A stretch of DNA of 64,000 nt from an uncultured Lachnospiraceae bacterium (GCA_947626435.1 CANQSB010000002.1:62001-126000); one strand, 5' to 3'; shown: positions 16,515 to 25,240, numbered from the stretch's first letter. Numbers and translations are program-made. The notes: generated by a model from the letters alone, not told the origin.

Positions 16515-17411
16515 ATGAAAGAAGTATTAAAATACGCAAAAGCAATCTGCTACTCAGGCTACAGAAGAGGACAAAGCCCCAAAACAGGCGCATGCCCCAG
16601 CTATGACCAAATAAAGGAAGACATGGAAATCTTAAATAAAGAAGGCTATCGCTATATAAGAATGTACGACCCAAACCAACACGCCGAATATGTAATGTCA
16701 GCAATCCGCGAACTAAAACTCCCCATGATCTGCATGATAGGCATAGACCCCAAACCCGAACGCAATAACCCCAACAGCTCGGCAGGCGCACAAAACTTTT
16801 CAAAAGAAGAACTCGAAGCCAACAAAAAACACAACGAAAACGAACTAAAAAAACTCATCAAACTCGCAAACGCAAACGAAGACATACTCCAAGCAGTGTC
16901 TATCGGCAATGAAAATACACCACCATGGGGCACAGAAATCGTCCCCGTCGAAAGACTCATATATTTCGCAAAAACCCTAAAAGCATCAGTCAGCCAAGCC
17001 GTTACCTACAATGAAGGATATCTGGAATGGAAAGAATTAAAAGAACTTGGCGAAGCACTGGACATTATTTCCATACATAGCTATCCTCTGTGGAGCGGAA
17101 AAACCATTGATGAAGCGCTTGATTTCAATAAGGCGCAATATGACGACATGAAAGCATTTTTCCCCGACAAACAGATAATATTTACAGAAGTTGGCTGGGC
17201 GACCGGCGGCACATCGTCAAAAATAGACGCAAAAAACATATCCGTAGAAAATCAAAAAAGGTATATCACAGAGCTTAATCAGTATCTTGCAGAAAACAGA
17301 ATCGTCGCGTTTATCTTTGAGGCATTCGACGAGTATTGGAAAAGTGATGACGATGGCGTGGAAAGACACTGGGGCTTGTATGATGAGGACAGGAACCGCA
17401 AGTGGCAGTAA
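16515..17411 (+). CDS. GH17 family glycoside hydrolase (beta-1,3-glucanase), cytoplasmic
   Basis: The 298-residue (beta/alpha)8 protein has the GH17 catalytic pair: SIGNENTPPWG (acid/base Glu) and FTEVGWATGG (nucleophile Glu), plus IRMYDP at strand 2 and ISIHSYPLW. GH17 enzymes hydrolyse beta-1,3-glucans. There is no signal peptide, so it probably acts on imported oligosaccharides, feeding the GH94 phosphorylase encoded upstream. ATG 16515 follows GAGG at 16503; the longer reading from 16458 lacks a site. The first ~470 bases are strikingly A/C-rich, then composition returns to normal inside the gene. A strong terminator follows. Confidence 0.88.
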   Translation: MKEVLKYAKAICYSGYRRGQSPKTGACPSYDQIKEDMEILNKEGYRYIRMYDPNQHAEYVMSAIRELKLPMICMIGIDPKPERNNPNSSAGAQNFSKEELEANKKHNENELKKLIKLANANEDILQAVSIGNENTPPWGTEIVPVERLIYFAKTLKASVSQAVTYNEGYLEWKELKELGEALDIISIHSYPLWSGKTIDEALDFNKAQYDDMKAFFPDKQIIFTEVGWATGGTSSKIDAKNISVENQKRYITELNQYLAENRIVAFIFEAFDEYWKSDDDGVERHWGLYDEDRNRKWQ

Positions 17412-17461
17412 AAAATAAATAGGAATAGAATTGCGGCATACCGGATATGGCAAGCAGTAGT

Positions 17462-17512
17462 CGGCAGCTTTTATTATGACATTTAAGCATAATAAGAGCT
17501 GCCGTTATTTTT
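17462..17512 (+). terminator. Intrinsic terminator after GH17
   Basis: CGGCAGCTTTTATTATG (17462-17478) pairs with CATAATAAGAGCTGCCG (17488-17504) across 9 bases, followed by TTATTTTT. It has a long stem with one imperfect position. Confidence 0.88.
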
Positions 17513-17525
17513 GCGGAGGCATCAT

Positions 17526-17585
17526 ATGGCTAAACTCAAAATAAATGCACGAATATGCCACGAAAGAGACAAAGTATGCGCTTGA
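17526..17585 (+). CDS. Possible 19-residue peptide upstream of the TrmB gene
   Basis: ATG 17526 is preceded by GCGGAGGC with a 6-base gap to the GGAGG core, and encodes MAKLKINARICHERDKVCA, ending at TGA 17583-17585 inside the -35 of the next promoter. Three of 19 residues are lysine and lysA lies downstream, but the downstream promoter starts after this peptide, so classical attenuation is not obvious. It may be the start of a truncated gene. Confidence 0.25.
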   Translation: MAKLKINARICHERDKVCA

Positions 17586-17610
17586 CAATTTCATAGACAT
17601 ATAGTATAGT
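17582..17610 (+). promoter_or_regulatory. Promoter of the TrmB-lysA unit
   Basis: TTGACA (17582-17587) and TATAGT (17605-17610) have a 17-bp spacer, 78 bp before the TrmB-family start. Confidence 0.75.
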
Positions 17611-17687
17611 GTTCCTGTTAAGTACCACTATTGCGGATATAGGATGAAAGCATGTGCAATCATTATTTTTGGTGACGGTGAAGCAAG

Positions 17688-18413
17688 ATGGAAAATTCAG
17701 TGATGGAAGCATTGACAGGAAAGCTGGTGCAGTTTGGACTGACGCGGCAGGAGGCAAACATTTACCTGTGCCTTGTGCGCAATGACGCCCTGTCAGGCTA
17801 TGAGGTTTCAAAGCTGACAGGAATATCACGCTCAAATGTATACAGTGCGCTGGCAGGACTGGTGGATAAGGGCGCGGCGTACCTGTTGGAAGGCGTGACA
17901 AACAAATACACTGCGGTAGAACCCGGGGATTTCTGCAAAAATAAGATTCGCAGCCTAGAGGGTCTTATGCGGGAGCTTGTACAAGACATGCCAAAGCTCA
18001 ATGCCTGCTGCGACGGCTATATCACGATAAGCACGCCAAAGCATATAATGGATAAGATTTACAATATGCTTGCTGCTGTGCAGTATAGGGTGTACATTTC
18101 ATTGCCGGCGGATTATTTTGGCGAACTAAGGCAGCCGCTTGAGAGACTTATAGAGAACGGCAAGAAAGTAGTGCTGCTGATAAGTAAGCCGCCGGAAAAT
18201 GAGCTTGCCGGCGCGACAGTGTATGTTACGGGCAAAAATGACAGACAGCTTAGACTTATAGTGGATTCTGAGTTTGTGCTTACCGGCGAGATGACGGGAG
18301 CGCAGACGGACAGTGCGCTGTACTGCGCTCAAAAAAATTTTGTGAATGTTTTTAAGGAATCTCTTAGAAATGAGATTAAGCTTATCGAGCTTACGGGACA
18401 GAAAGCAAAGTAA
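17688..18413 (+). CDS. TrmB-family transcriptional regulator
   Basis: This 241-residue protein has an N-terminal winged helix: LVQFGLTRQEANIYLCLV, then LSGYEVSKLTGISRSNVYSA and LVDKGAAYLLEG. The C-terminal part (about residues 110-230) resembles the phospholipase-D-like sensor of TrmB regulators, with VYISLPADYFGELRQPLERL. TrmB proteins usually sense sugars. Here it shares a promoter with lysA, starting 47 bp upstream of it, so it may control lysine synthesis or respond to a linked metabolite. GGTGACGGTGAAGCAAG before the ATG gives a modest ribosome site. Confidence 0.87.
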   Translation: MENSVMEALTGKLVQFGLTRQEANIYLCLVRNDALSGYEVSKLTGISRSNVYSALAGLVDKGAAYLLEGVTNKYTAVEPGDFCKNKIRSLEGLMRELVQDMPKLNACCDGYITISTPKHIMDKIYNMLAAVQYRVYISLPADYFGELRQPLERLIENGKKVVLLISKPPENELAGATVYVTGKNDRQLRLIVDSEFVLTGEMTGAQTDSALYCAQKNFVNVFKESLRNEIKLIELTGQKAK

Positions 18414-18460
18414 AAATTTATATAAATGTAATATGTATTTATGGAATGGAGGATTTTGCG

Positions 18461-19732
18461 ATGAAAAAAGAAGCGTTTGTGACAAAGGAGCAGGTGGAGG
18501 AGATTGTAAAGACTTACCCGACGCCTTTTCATATTTATGATGAAAAAGGCATACGCGAAAACGCCAAAGCGTTGAAGGAAGCGTTTTCATGGAATAAGGG
18601 CTTTAAGGAATTTTTTGCGGTGAAGGCTACGCCGAATCCTTTTCTAATAGATATTCTGCGCGATTACGGCTGCGGCTGCGACTGCTCTTCTATGACGGAG
18701 CTTATGCTGAGCCACGCTATGGGAGTGCCCGGCGGGGATATCATGTTTTCGTCAAACGATACGCCTGCAGAGGAATTTGAGTACGCGTACAAGATAGGGG
18801 CGACGATTAACCTTGACGATTTTACGCATATAGATTTTTTGGAAAAGACGCTGGGCAAACTGCCTGAAACTGTTTCATGCCGTTACAATCCGGGCGGAGT
18901 GTTTAAAATCAGCACCGACATAATGGATAATCCCGGGGATGCGAAGTATGGGTTTACTACGGAGCAGCTTTTTGAGGGTTTTAAGGTTTTGAAGGCAAAG
19001 GGCGTGAAGCATTTTGGAATACATGCGTTTTTGGCGAGCAATACTGTGACGAATGAGTATTATCCTACGCTTGCAAGGACGCTCTTTGAGGTGGCTGTCA
19101 AGCTAAAAGAGGAGACGGGAGCGGATATCAGGTTTATTAATCTTTCGGGCGGTATTGGGATTCCTTACAGGCCTGAGCAGGAGAAAAATGACATTCGTGT
19201 CATTGGGGAGAGCGTGAAAAAGGTGTATGACGAGGTGCTTGTGCCTGCGGGCATGGGTGATGTGGCGATTTATACGGAGCTGGGGCGGTTTATGATGGGA
19301 CCGTTCGGGCATCTTGTTACGAGGGTTATTCATGAAAAACATACGCATAAGGAGTACATAGGGGTTGATGCGTGCGCGGTTAATCTTATGCGTCCTGCTA
19401 TGTATGGGGCGTATCATCATATTACGGTGCTGGGGAAGGAGGATGAGCCTTGCGACTGCAAATATGATGTGACGGGGTCGCTTTGCGAGAACAATGACAA
19501 GTTTGCGATTGACAGGATGCTGCCGAAGATTGAGATTGGGGATTATCTGGCGATTCATGATACCGGGGCGCATGGGTATTCTATGGGGTATAATTATAAT
19601 GGGAAATTGAGGTCGGCGGAATTGCTGTTGAGAGAGGATGGGAGCGTGAGGCTGATTAGGAGGGCTGAGATGCCTAGGGATTATTTTGCTACGTTTGATG
19701 GGTTTGAGATTTATAGGAAGTTGGGGTTTTAG
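18461..19732 (+). CDS. lysA: Diaminopimelate decarboxylase
   Basis: The 423-residue PLP-dependent fold-III enzyme converts meso-diaminopimelate to lysine, the last step of lysine synthesis. Features include TPFHIYDEKGIREN, the PLP lysine in KEFFAVKATPNPF, GCDCSSMTEL, SSNDTP, LSGGIGIPYRP and the C-terminal GAHGYSMGYNYNG. ATG 18461 follows TGGAGG; an in-frame ATG at 18446 overlaps that site. The 3' half turns strongly G/T-rich: only about 10 C among the last ~120 bases. Several substitutions relative to classic LysA suggest the Clostridia/Bacteroides variant lineage. Confidence 0.93.
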   Translation: MKKEAFVTKEQVEEIVKTYPTPFHIYDEKGIRENAKALKEAFSWNKGFKEFFAVKATPNPFLIDILRDYGCGCDCSSMTELMLSHAMGVPGGDIMFSSNDTPAEEFEYAYKIGATINLDDFTHIDFLEKTLGKLPETVSCRYNPGGVFKISTDIMDNPGDAKYGFTTEQLFEGFKVLKAKGVKHFGIHAFLASNTVTNEYYPTLARTLFEVAVKLKEETGADIRFINLSGGIGIPYRPEQEKNDIRVIGESVKKVYDEVLVPAGMGDVAIYTELGRFMMGPFGHLVTRVIHEKHTHKEYIGVDACAVNLMRPAMYGAYHHITVLGKEDEPCDCKYDVTGSLCENNDKFAIDRMLPKIEIGDYLAIHDTGAHGYSMGYNYNGKLRSAELLLREDGSVRLIRRAEMPRDYFATFDGFEIYRKLGF

Positions 19733-20225
19733 AAGGACGGACAGAGGGGGAATGGGATAGGACGAAGGTTCATAGCTGTATTCGTTCTGCGTACGCGTGG
19801 CGGCAGGCAGGGATTTTCTAATACAATGAGGTGTAGGTGTTCTAAGACGGACGAGGTCGGCGCAAATCGCCATCCATGGCTCTGTGCGCCTCGATTTGCC
19901 GTCCGGGCAAATCGCCCTCTGGTGTTCTATCATTGTATAAGAAAATCCCTGCCTGCCGCCAAGGTATTTAGAACGAATACAGCTATGAACCTTCTGTGTA
20001 TTGGCGGAATGGTGGGTGGGAATGCCGGGCAAAATGGATTTTGCCTTCGCTAGGGGGAGGATTTATTTAGGGGAGAGGGGATGTTTATTTGGGGTTGTAT
20101 TTATTTAGGTTCTTGGGGGTGGTGCTATTGCTCTTTTGGGGTTTATGTGTTAATATAAATAGATATGGAAATAATTGATTTATTGAGGGAAGGTTTTAAA
20201 ATACAAAAGGATTGGAGGAAGACCA
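19733..20225. other. 493-bp intergenic region between lysA and stp
   Basis: Besides the 231-bp inverted repeat, this stretch holds a short hairpin GGCAAAAT-GG-ATTTTGCC (20028-20045) and a very G-rich, C-poor plus strand from 20045 to 20160 with runs such as GGGGAGAGGGG. No clear sigma-A promoter with consensus spacing was found for stp, although one is expected. GGATTGGAGGAA precedes the stp start. Confidence 0.6.
19764..19994. repeat. 231-bp long inverted repeat
   Basis: The outer arms are 25 bp and perfect (19764-19788 with 19970-19994, beginning GAAGGTTCATAGCTG). After a short imperfect step, a second ~30-bp arm pair follows (19799-19829 with 19930-19960, containing GGCGGCAGGCAGGGATTTTC). 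The ~100-bp centre contains further complementary pieces (GCAAATCG and CGATTTGC). The element lies between lysA and stp and codes for nothing I can support on the plus strand. It may be a fold-back mobile element or a structured RNA. Confidence 0.75.
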
Positions 20226-20966
20226 GTGAAGCTGTTTTCTATAACTGATGTCGGAAAGAGGCGTGAGATAAACGAGGATTTCATTTTTGCATCGAGTGAG
20301 CCGGTTGGAAATCTGCCCAATCTTTTTATTGTTGCTGACGGCATGGGTGGCCACAGGGCGGGGGATTATGCCTCAAAGCATGCGGTTGAAAAGGTGGTAG
20401 AGGTCATAAGGAGCATCGGTGATGATGACGACCCTGAAAATATTATACAGAGGGCGGTTGATGCGGCGAATGCCTACATTTACAGGTTATCGCGCGAGGA
20501 TGATGCTTTGTTTGGCATGGGTACTACGCTTGTGATTGCGACTTGCCGGGATGATGTGGTTACGGTGGCGAATGTCGGTGACAGCAGGCTGTATATAATC
20601 AACGATTTTATCACGCAGATTACGACGGATCATTCATTGGTTGAGGAAATGGTTAATCTGGGCGGTATTGACAGGGAGGCGGCGCGCACGCATCCTGATA
20701 AGAATATTATTACGCGCGCTGTGGGAGTGAAGGAATATGTTCTAGTGGACTTCTTTGAGGTTTTTATAGGGGAGAGCGAGAAGCTGCTGCTATGTACGGA
20801 CGGTCTTACGAATATGCTTAGCGATGACGAGATACATCAGATTATAGAGCACAGTGACGACATAAGCGAAGCCGGTAAAAGACTGATAGATGCCGCCAAC
20901 GAGAATGGCGGGCGTGACAATATAGCAGTGGTTCTTGTGGAACCGTTTGGAGGTCATAATGATTAA
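20226..20966 (+). CDS. stp: PP2C-type serine/threonine phosphatase
   Basis: The 246-residue protein reverses phosphorylation by the PASTA kinase encoded next. The PPM metal-binding motifs are visible: KRREINEDF, VADGMGGHRAGDYAS, FGMGTTLV, VANVGDSRLY and the C-terminal CTDGLTNML and GGRDNIAVVLV. It starts with GTG at 20226 after a TTGGAGGAAG site. The last 8 bases overlap the kinase start at 20959. The pair stp-prkC followed by rsgA and rpe is the conserved Firmicutes order. Confidence 0.95.
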   Translation: MKLFSITDVGKRREINEDFIFASSEPVGNLPNLFIVADGMGGHRAGDYASKHAVEKVVEVIRSIGDDDDPENIIQRAVDAANAYIYRLSREDDALFGMGTTLVIATCRDDVVTVANVGDSRLYIINDFITQITTDHSLVEEMVNLGGIDREAARTHPDKNIITRAVGVKEYVLVDFFEVFIGESEKLLLCTDGLTNMLSDDEIHQIIEHSDDISEAGKRLIDAANENGGRDNIAVVLVEPFGGHND

Positions 20967-23502
20967 GTTGGGAATGCTTGTGGGCGGCCGTTATGAGATA
21001 CTTGAAAAAATAGGCACAGGCGGTATGTCCGATGTATATAAAGCAAAAGACCGGAAGCTGAACAGGCTTGTGGCGGTCAAGGTTTTAAAACAGGAATTTG
21101 TCGAAAATAAAAATTTTGTATCAAAATTCAGAGTGGAGGCGCAGGCGGCGGCGGGGCTTATGCACCCGAATATAGTGAATGTCTACGATGTGGGCGAGGA
21201 GAACGGAATACACTACATAGTGATGGAGCTTGTAGAGGGCATTACGCTCAAAAAATATATAGAAAAGAAATCGAGGCTGACTACCAAGGAGGCAATAAGC
21301 ATTGCAATCCAGGTGGCAATGGGCATAGAGGCGGCTCACAACAATCACATTATACATAGGGATATAAAGCCGCAGAATATCATTATTTCAAGGGAAGGCA
21401 AGGTAAAGGTTACTGATTTTGGCATAGCAAAGGCGGCTTCCAGCAATACAATCACGTCAAACGTGATGGGCTCGGTGCATTATACTTCGCCCGAGCAGGC
21501 AAGGGGCGGTTTTTCGGATGAAAAGAGCGATATTTATTCGCTTGGCATTACTCTTTTTGAGATGCTTACGGGCAGGGTACCGTTTAACGGAGACACTACG
21601 GTTGCGATTGCGATTAAGCATATTCAGGACCCTATGCCTTCATTAAGGGAATTTGTGCCGGAAATACCGATAAGCATTGAGAATATCGTGATGAAGTGCA
21701 CGCAGAAAAGCCCTGACAGAAGATACCAGAGCATGGGCGAGATGATAAAGGACTTGAAACATTCGCTGATAAGGCCGGATGACGTAATAGCGCAGGTCGA
21801 TACGGCGGATGCGGCAGGTCAGACAAGAGTAGTGCCGCCGCAGCGTCAGGGGCAGCAGGAGACTTATGCGGAGCCTATGCCTGCCGTATTGGAAACGGTA
21901 TGGGAGGAAAGGGTGCCAAAGCGTGAAGAATACGCGGACGAGGAGGAATTGAAGGCGATACCCAATCAGGTAAAGCCGATGCGCGGCGGGTCAGGTTATA
22001 GCGATTCATATGATAATCAAGGCTATGGATATGTGAGCGGTGATACTCAGGGCTATGAGGCTCAAGGGTATACTGATCAGGCGTATGACAATCAAGGCTA
22101 TGACGATTATTATGACCAAGGCTATGATTATCAGGAGAGGCAGAGGGGCACGAGAAGCGGCAGGGGAGGAAATCAAGGCGCCCCGCAAAAAAAGAACGGC
22201 AATAAAGGTTCAAGCGCCAAAAACGCCTCATCAAAGAAAAAGGCGGATAAAAACAAGGCGGGCAAAAGCGGTTCATCCAAAAAAAGCAGGGAATATAAGT
22301 ATTACGAGGATGACGGATATTCTCAGGAAACGGTCAGCCGCAAAAACATGAGCAGGCTTGACTATGAGAGTGAGCGCGCTTATTCATCATCGCGTGACGA
22401 GTATGATTACAATCCAAAGGTGGAGCGGGTCACTACGGTTTTGACGGTCATTGCGGCGGTAGTCATAGGATGTATACTGCTTTATTTTGCGGGTCAGGCG
22501 ACGGGATTTTTTTCACAGCTTGATTCAATGGCTGAAAGCAGGACAAACGCTGCTGAAGACGACGCGGAGCGCGCGGTTATGCCTGAATTTCTGGACAGGG
22601 ACGTAAGCGAGGTAAAGAAGGAGCTCAATGCCAGCGGCTTGGGCTTTCTCACGAGATATATTGAATCTACGGATTATGAAAAGGAGCATGTGATTTCCGC
22701 GTCTTTGGAGGACGGTACGGAGGTGCTTGCGAAGGACAAAATTCTTATGAATACCACGATTGTCCTTACTGTGAGCGCAGGGGCAAACGGAGTGAACGTG
22801 CCGCCCGTAGTGGGGCTTACTGAGGCTGAAGCTACGGCAAGCCTTACGAATGAAGGCTTTAAGGTGGCAAAAAGCGAGGAATATTCGGCTGAGTATGAGA
22901 GCGGAATAATAATATCGCAGTCGCCGGAAGGGAATACCATCGCTGCTTTGGAATCAGAGGTTTCCATTGTGATAAGCAAGGGCAGTGAGAGCGTGGACGT
23001 GCGTATGCCCGATGTAGTGGGATATACGCAGGAAGCGGCTGCAAGCGTGCTTGAAGCGGCAGGTCTTGTCGTGGGAGAAGTTGAGGAAACCTACAGCGAA
23101 TATCCCGAAGGGCAGATATGCTATCAGAGCTATGAGGCAGGTACGGACGTAAGCGAGGGGGCAGCGGTTGACTTAAAGGTTAGCATAGGCAAGGAGATAT
23201 CGACATACAGTTGTAATATTACGGTGCAGGCTCCGGATGATTATATCGGTGGGGACGCACAGGTGCTTCTTCTTTCGGGGGACAGGACAAAGCAGCTTTG
23301 GGAGGCAAGGAGTGTCACCTCATTTCCAGTGACGATTAATCTCAGCGGATTTGAGAGTTCTTCGGCATACGGAGTTGTAATCATCACATATCTTAAAAGT
23401 GTGGCAGAACCTGTAGTTGACGCGGACGGCAGACCGACGACGCAGATGGGTCAGGCAGCTACGCAGATAGAGCAGACTGTGGAGTTTGTAAAGGACGAAT
23501 AA
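20959..23502 (+). CDS. prkC: PASTA-domain serine/threonine protein kinase
   Basis: The 847-residue membrane kinase controls wall synthesis, growth and germination. The kinase domain occupies residues ~10-275: GTGGMSDVYKAK, VAVKVLK, HRDIKPQN, DFGIAK and SPEQARGG. The next ~215 residues are a cytosolic linker with a tyrosine/glutamine/glycine-rich stretch (coded at about 22,000-22,140) and a lysine-rich stretch. One membrane helix lies near residue 490, followed by three PASTA repeats (starting near 22,580, 22,800 and 23,000) that bind muropeptides, and a ~100-residue extra C-terminal domain. ATG 20959 is chosen because TTTGGAGGT precedes it and the kinase motifs then fall at normal positions. 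Confidence 0.95.
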   Translation: MIKLGMLVGGRYEILEKIGTGGMSDVYKAKDRKLNRLVAVKVLKQEFVENKNFVSKFRVEAQAAAGLMHPNIVNVYDVGEENGIHYIVMELVEGITLKKYIEKKSRLTTKEAISIAIQVAMGIEAAHNNHIIHRDIKPQNIIISREGKVKVTDFGIAKAASSNTITSNVMGSVHYTSPEQARGGFSDEKSDIYSLGITLFEMLTGRVPFNGDTTVAIAIKHIQDPMPSLREFVPEIPISIENIVMKCTQKSPDRRYQSMGEMIKDLKHSLIRPDDVIAQVDTADAAGQTRVVPPQRQGQQETYAEPMPAVLETVWEERVPKREEYADEEELKAIPNQVKPMRGGSGYSDSYDNQGYGYVSGDTQGYEAQGYTDQAYDNQGYDDYYDQGYDYQERQRGTRSGRGGNQGAPQKKNGNKGSSAKNASSKKKADKNKAGKSGSSKKSREYKYYEDDGYSQETVSRKNMSRLDYESERAYSSSRDEYDYNPKVERVTTVLTVIAAVVIGCILLYFAGQATGFFSQLDSMAESRTNAAEDDAERAVMPEFLDRDVSEVKKELNASGLGFLTRYIESTDYEKEHVISASLEDGTEVLAKDKILMNTTIVLTVSAGANGVNVPPVVGLTEAEATASLTNEGFKVAKSEEYSAEYESGIIISQSPEGNTIAALESEVSIVISKGSESVDVRMPDVVGYTQEAAASVLEAAGLVVGEVEETYSEYPEGQICYQSYEAGTDVSEGAAVDLKVSIGKEISTYSCNITVQAPDDYIGGDAQVLLLSGDRTKQLWEARSVTSFPVTINLSGFESSSAYGVVIITYLKSVAEPVVDADGRPTTQMGQAATQIEQTVEFVKDE

Positions 23503-23507
23503 ATTCA

Positions 23508-24392
23508 ATGCAGGGAAAAATCATAAAAGGCATAGCGGGATTTTATTATGTTCATGCGGCTGACGGCGAATTGTACCGGTGTAAGGCTAAGGGAATATTC
23601 CGTAAGGAAGACGTCAAACCGCTTGTAGGCGACGATGTGGAAATGGAAGTTACGGACACAAAGGATATGGAAGGCAATATAACGCGTATATTTCCGCGTA
23701 GAAGTGAATTGATACGTCCTGCCGTAGCTAATATAGACCAGGCGCTGCTGATATTTGCATTGGCGAAGCCTGAACCAAACTTTAATCTGCTGGACCGTTT
23801 TTTGATAATGATGCGGCAGCAGGGGCTGGAATGTATCATATGCTTCAATAAAAACGATATAACGGATAAGAATGAAAGCCGCCGTATTGCCTCTATTTAT
23901 GAAAAGAGCGGCTGCAGGGTGCTGACTGTAAGCGCATTAAAAAAAGAAGGCATAGATACGCTTTTGGACGTGCTCAATGGAAAAACTACGGCGCTTGCGG
24001 GTCCTAGCGGTGTAGGGAAATCTTCTATTGTAAACTGCATTCAAAGCGTAAAAGTAATGGAAACGGGCGCAATAAGCGCGAAAATAGAGAGAGGCAGGCA
24101 TACGACAAGACACTCTGAACTGATTTGCATATCCGAAAATACATATATTATGGACACTCCCGGATTTAGTTCGCTGTCACTCTTTGAATTGGAAAAGGAA
24201 GGACTTAAGGACTTTTATCCTGAATTTGCCCCCTATGAAAACAAGTGCAAATTTTTGACGTGCGTTCATGTCAATGAGCCAAGGTGTGGGGTGAAAGAGG
24301 CAGTCGCGGATGGATGTATAAGCAGCGTAAGGTATGATAATTATGCCATACTTTATGAGGAGCTTAAGGAGAAGGAAAGGAGAAAATACTGA
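23508..24392 (+). CDS. rsgA: Ribosome small subunit-dependent GTPase A
   Basis: This 294-residue circularly permuted GTPase assists late 30S maturation. There is an N-terminal OB fold (KGIAGFYYVHA to KPLVGDDVEME), then the permuted G motifs NKND (G4), GPSGVGKSS (G1) and DTPGFSS (G3). The C-terminal zinc-binding region has CKFLTCVHVNEPRCGV. It starts 6 bp after prkC and ends 1 bp before the rpe start codon, so it is part of the stp-prkC-rsgA-rpe operon. Confidence 0.96.
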   Translation: MQGKIIKGIAGFYYVHAADGELYRCKAKGIFRKEDVKPLVGDDVEMEVTDTKDMEGNITRIFPRRSELIRPAVANIDQALLIFALAKPEPNFNLLDRFLIMMRQQGLECIICFNKNDITDKNESRRIASIYEKSGCRVLTVSALKKEGIDTLLDVLNGKTTALAGPSGVGKSSIVNCIQSVKVMETGAISAKIERGRHTTRHSELICISENTYIMDTPGFSSLSLFELEKEGLKDFYPEFAPYENKCKFLTCVHVNEPRCGVKEAVADGCISSVRYDNYAILYEELKEKERRKY

Positions 24393-24393
24393 A

Positions 24394-25044
24394 ATGAATT
24401 ATTTGGCGCCATCAATATTAGCGGCGGATTTCTGCAGACTTGGCGAGCAGCTGGACGCGGTAAGCGGGGCGGGGGCTCAATATGTCCATATAGATGTGAT
24501 GGATGGAATGTTTGTGCCGTCCATATCCTTTGGGATGCCTGTTTTGGAATGTGTTAGAAAGCGCACAGGGCTTTTTCTTGACGTGCATATGATGGTGGGA
24601 AAACCGGAGCGCTATGTCGAGGAGTTTATCAGGCTTGGCGCGGACGGAGTAACCATCCATGTGGAGGCATGTGACTGTATTGAGCAGACGCTCCGGAAGA
24701 TTAGGCAGCTTGGCGCAAAGACGGGGCTTGCTATCAATCCCGATACGCCGATAGAGGAAGTGCTTCCATATATTTATCTGGTGGATATGGTGCTTATAAT
24801 GACTGTACAGCCCGGTTTTGGAGGACAGAAATATATAACGAAATGCCTGGATAAAATAAAGAACCTCCGCAAAATAGTAAACGCCAAATATCCTAATGTA
24901 AAAATAGAAATAGACGGCGGCGTACGCCTTGAAAACCTCAAGGAAAACCTTGATGCGGGCGCGGATGTGATAGTTACGGGTTCGGCTGTGTTTAAAGGAG
25001 ATATAGATGAGAATATCAAAAACTTTTTGGAGATAATGGGTTAG
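24394..25044 (+). CDS. rpe: Ribulose-phosphate 3-epimerase
   Basis: The 216-residue TIM-barrel enzyme interconverts ribulose 5-phosphate and xylulose 5-phosphate. Motifs are LAPSILAADFCRLGEQL at the N terminus, HIDVMDGMFVPSISFG, LDVHMMVGKPE, VQPGFGGQKY and EIDGGVRLEN with phosphate-binding VTGSAVFKG at the end. ATG 24394 follows GGAAAGGAG and is preferred over the longer in-frame reading from 24334, which overlaps rsgA. It is the last gene of the operon. Confidence 0.95.
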   Translation: MNYLAPSILAADFCRLGEQLDAVSGAGAQYVHIDVMDGMFVPSISFGMPVLECVRKRTGLFLDVHMMVGKPERYVEEFIRLGADGVTIHVEACDCIEQTLRKIRQLGAKTGLAINPDTPIEEVLPYIYLVDMVLIMTVQPGFGGQKYITKCLDKIKNLRKIVNAKYPNVKIEIDGGVRLENLKENLDAGADVIVTGSAVFKGDIDENIKNFLEIMG

Positions 25045-25127
25045 GTTCAATATCTGCTTTTGATTCGTGCAATTTCCTGCATTTTCCACAAATTTTCAAA
25101 TAAAAACAAATATTTTAACATTCTTAA

Positions 25128-25156
25128 TTGATATTTTCGTGCAAATGTGCTAGTAT
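25128..25156 (+). promoter_or_regulatory. Promoter of the nucleoside ABC operon
   Basis: TTGATA (25128-25133) and TAGTAT (25151-25156) have a 17-bp spacer. The ~75-base leader contains a small hairpin AAGCGCC-GAAT-GGCGTTT. I see no purine-riboswitch core. Confidence 0.65.
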
Positions 25157-25240
25157 GTAGTGGTAAAGCGTGAGCAATCGCGCAAGGAAGCGCCGAATGG
25201 CGTTTCAAGCTGTTGTTTTTCTTTATAAGGAGGAGAATTT

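Noticed and set aside
19103-20032. Long minus-strand open frame (309 codons) across the lysA 3' end and the inverted repeat
   Set aside because: It lies opposite G/T-rich lysA coding sequence whose low C content removes minus-strand stops, has no ribosome site and a compositionally odd, Pro/Arg/His-rich product.
24418-25089. Minus-strand frame of 223 codons opposite rpe
   Set aside because: Complementary to a certain gene, aromatic/histidine-rich and lacking a ribosome site.
25157-25240. Possible riboswitch in the BMP operon leader
   Set aside because: Only one short hairpin is visible; no purine or other known aptamer core can be recognised.
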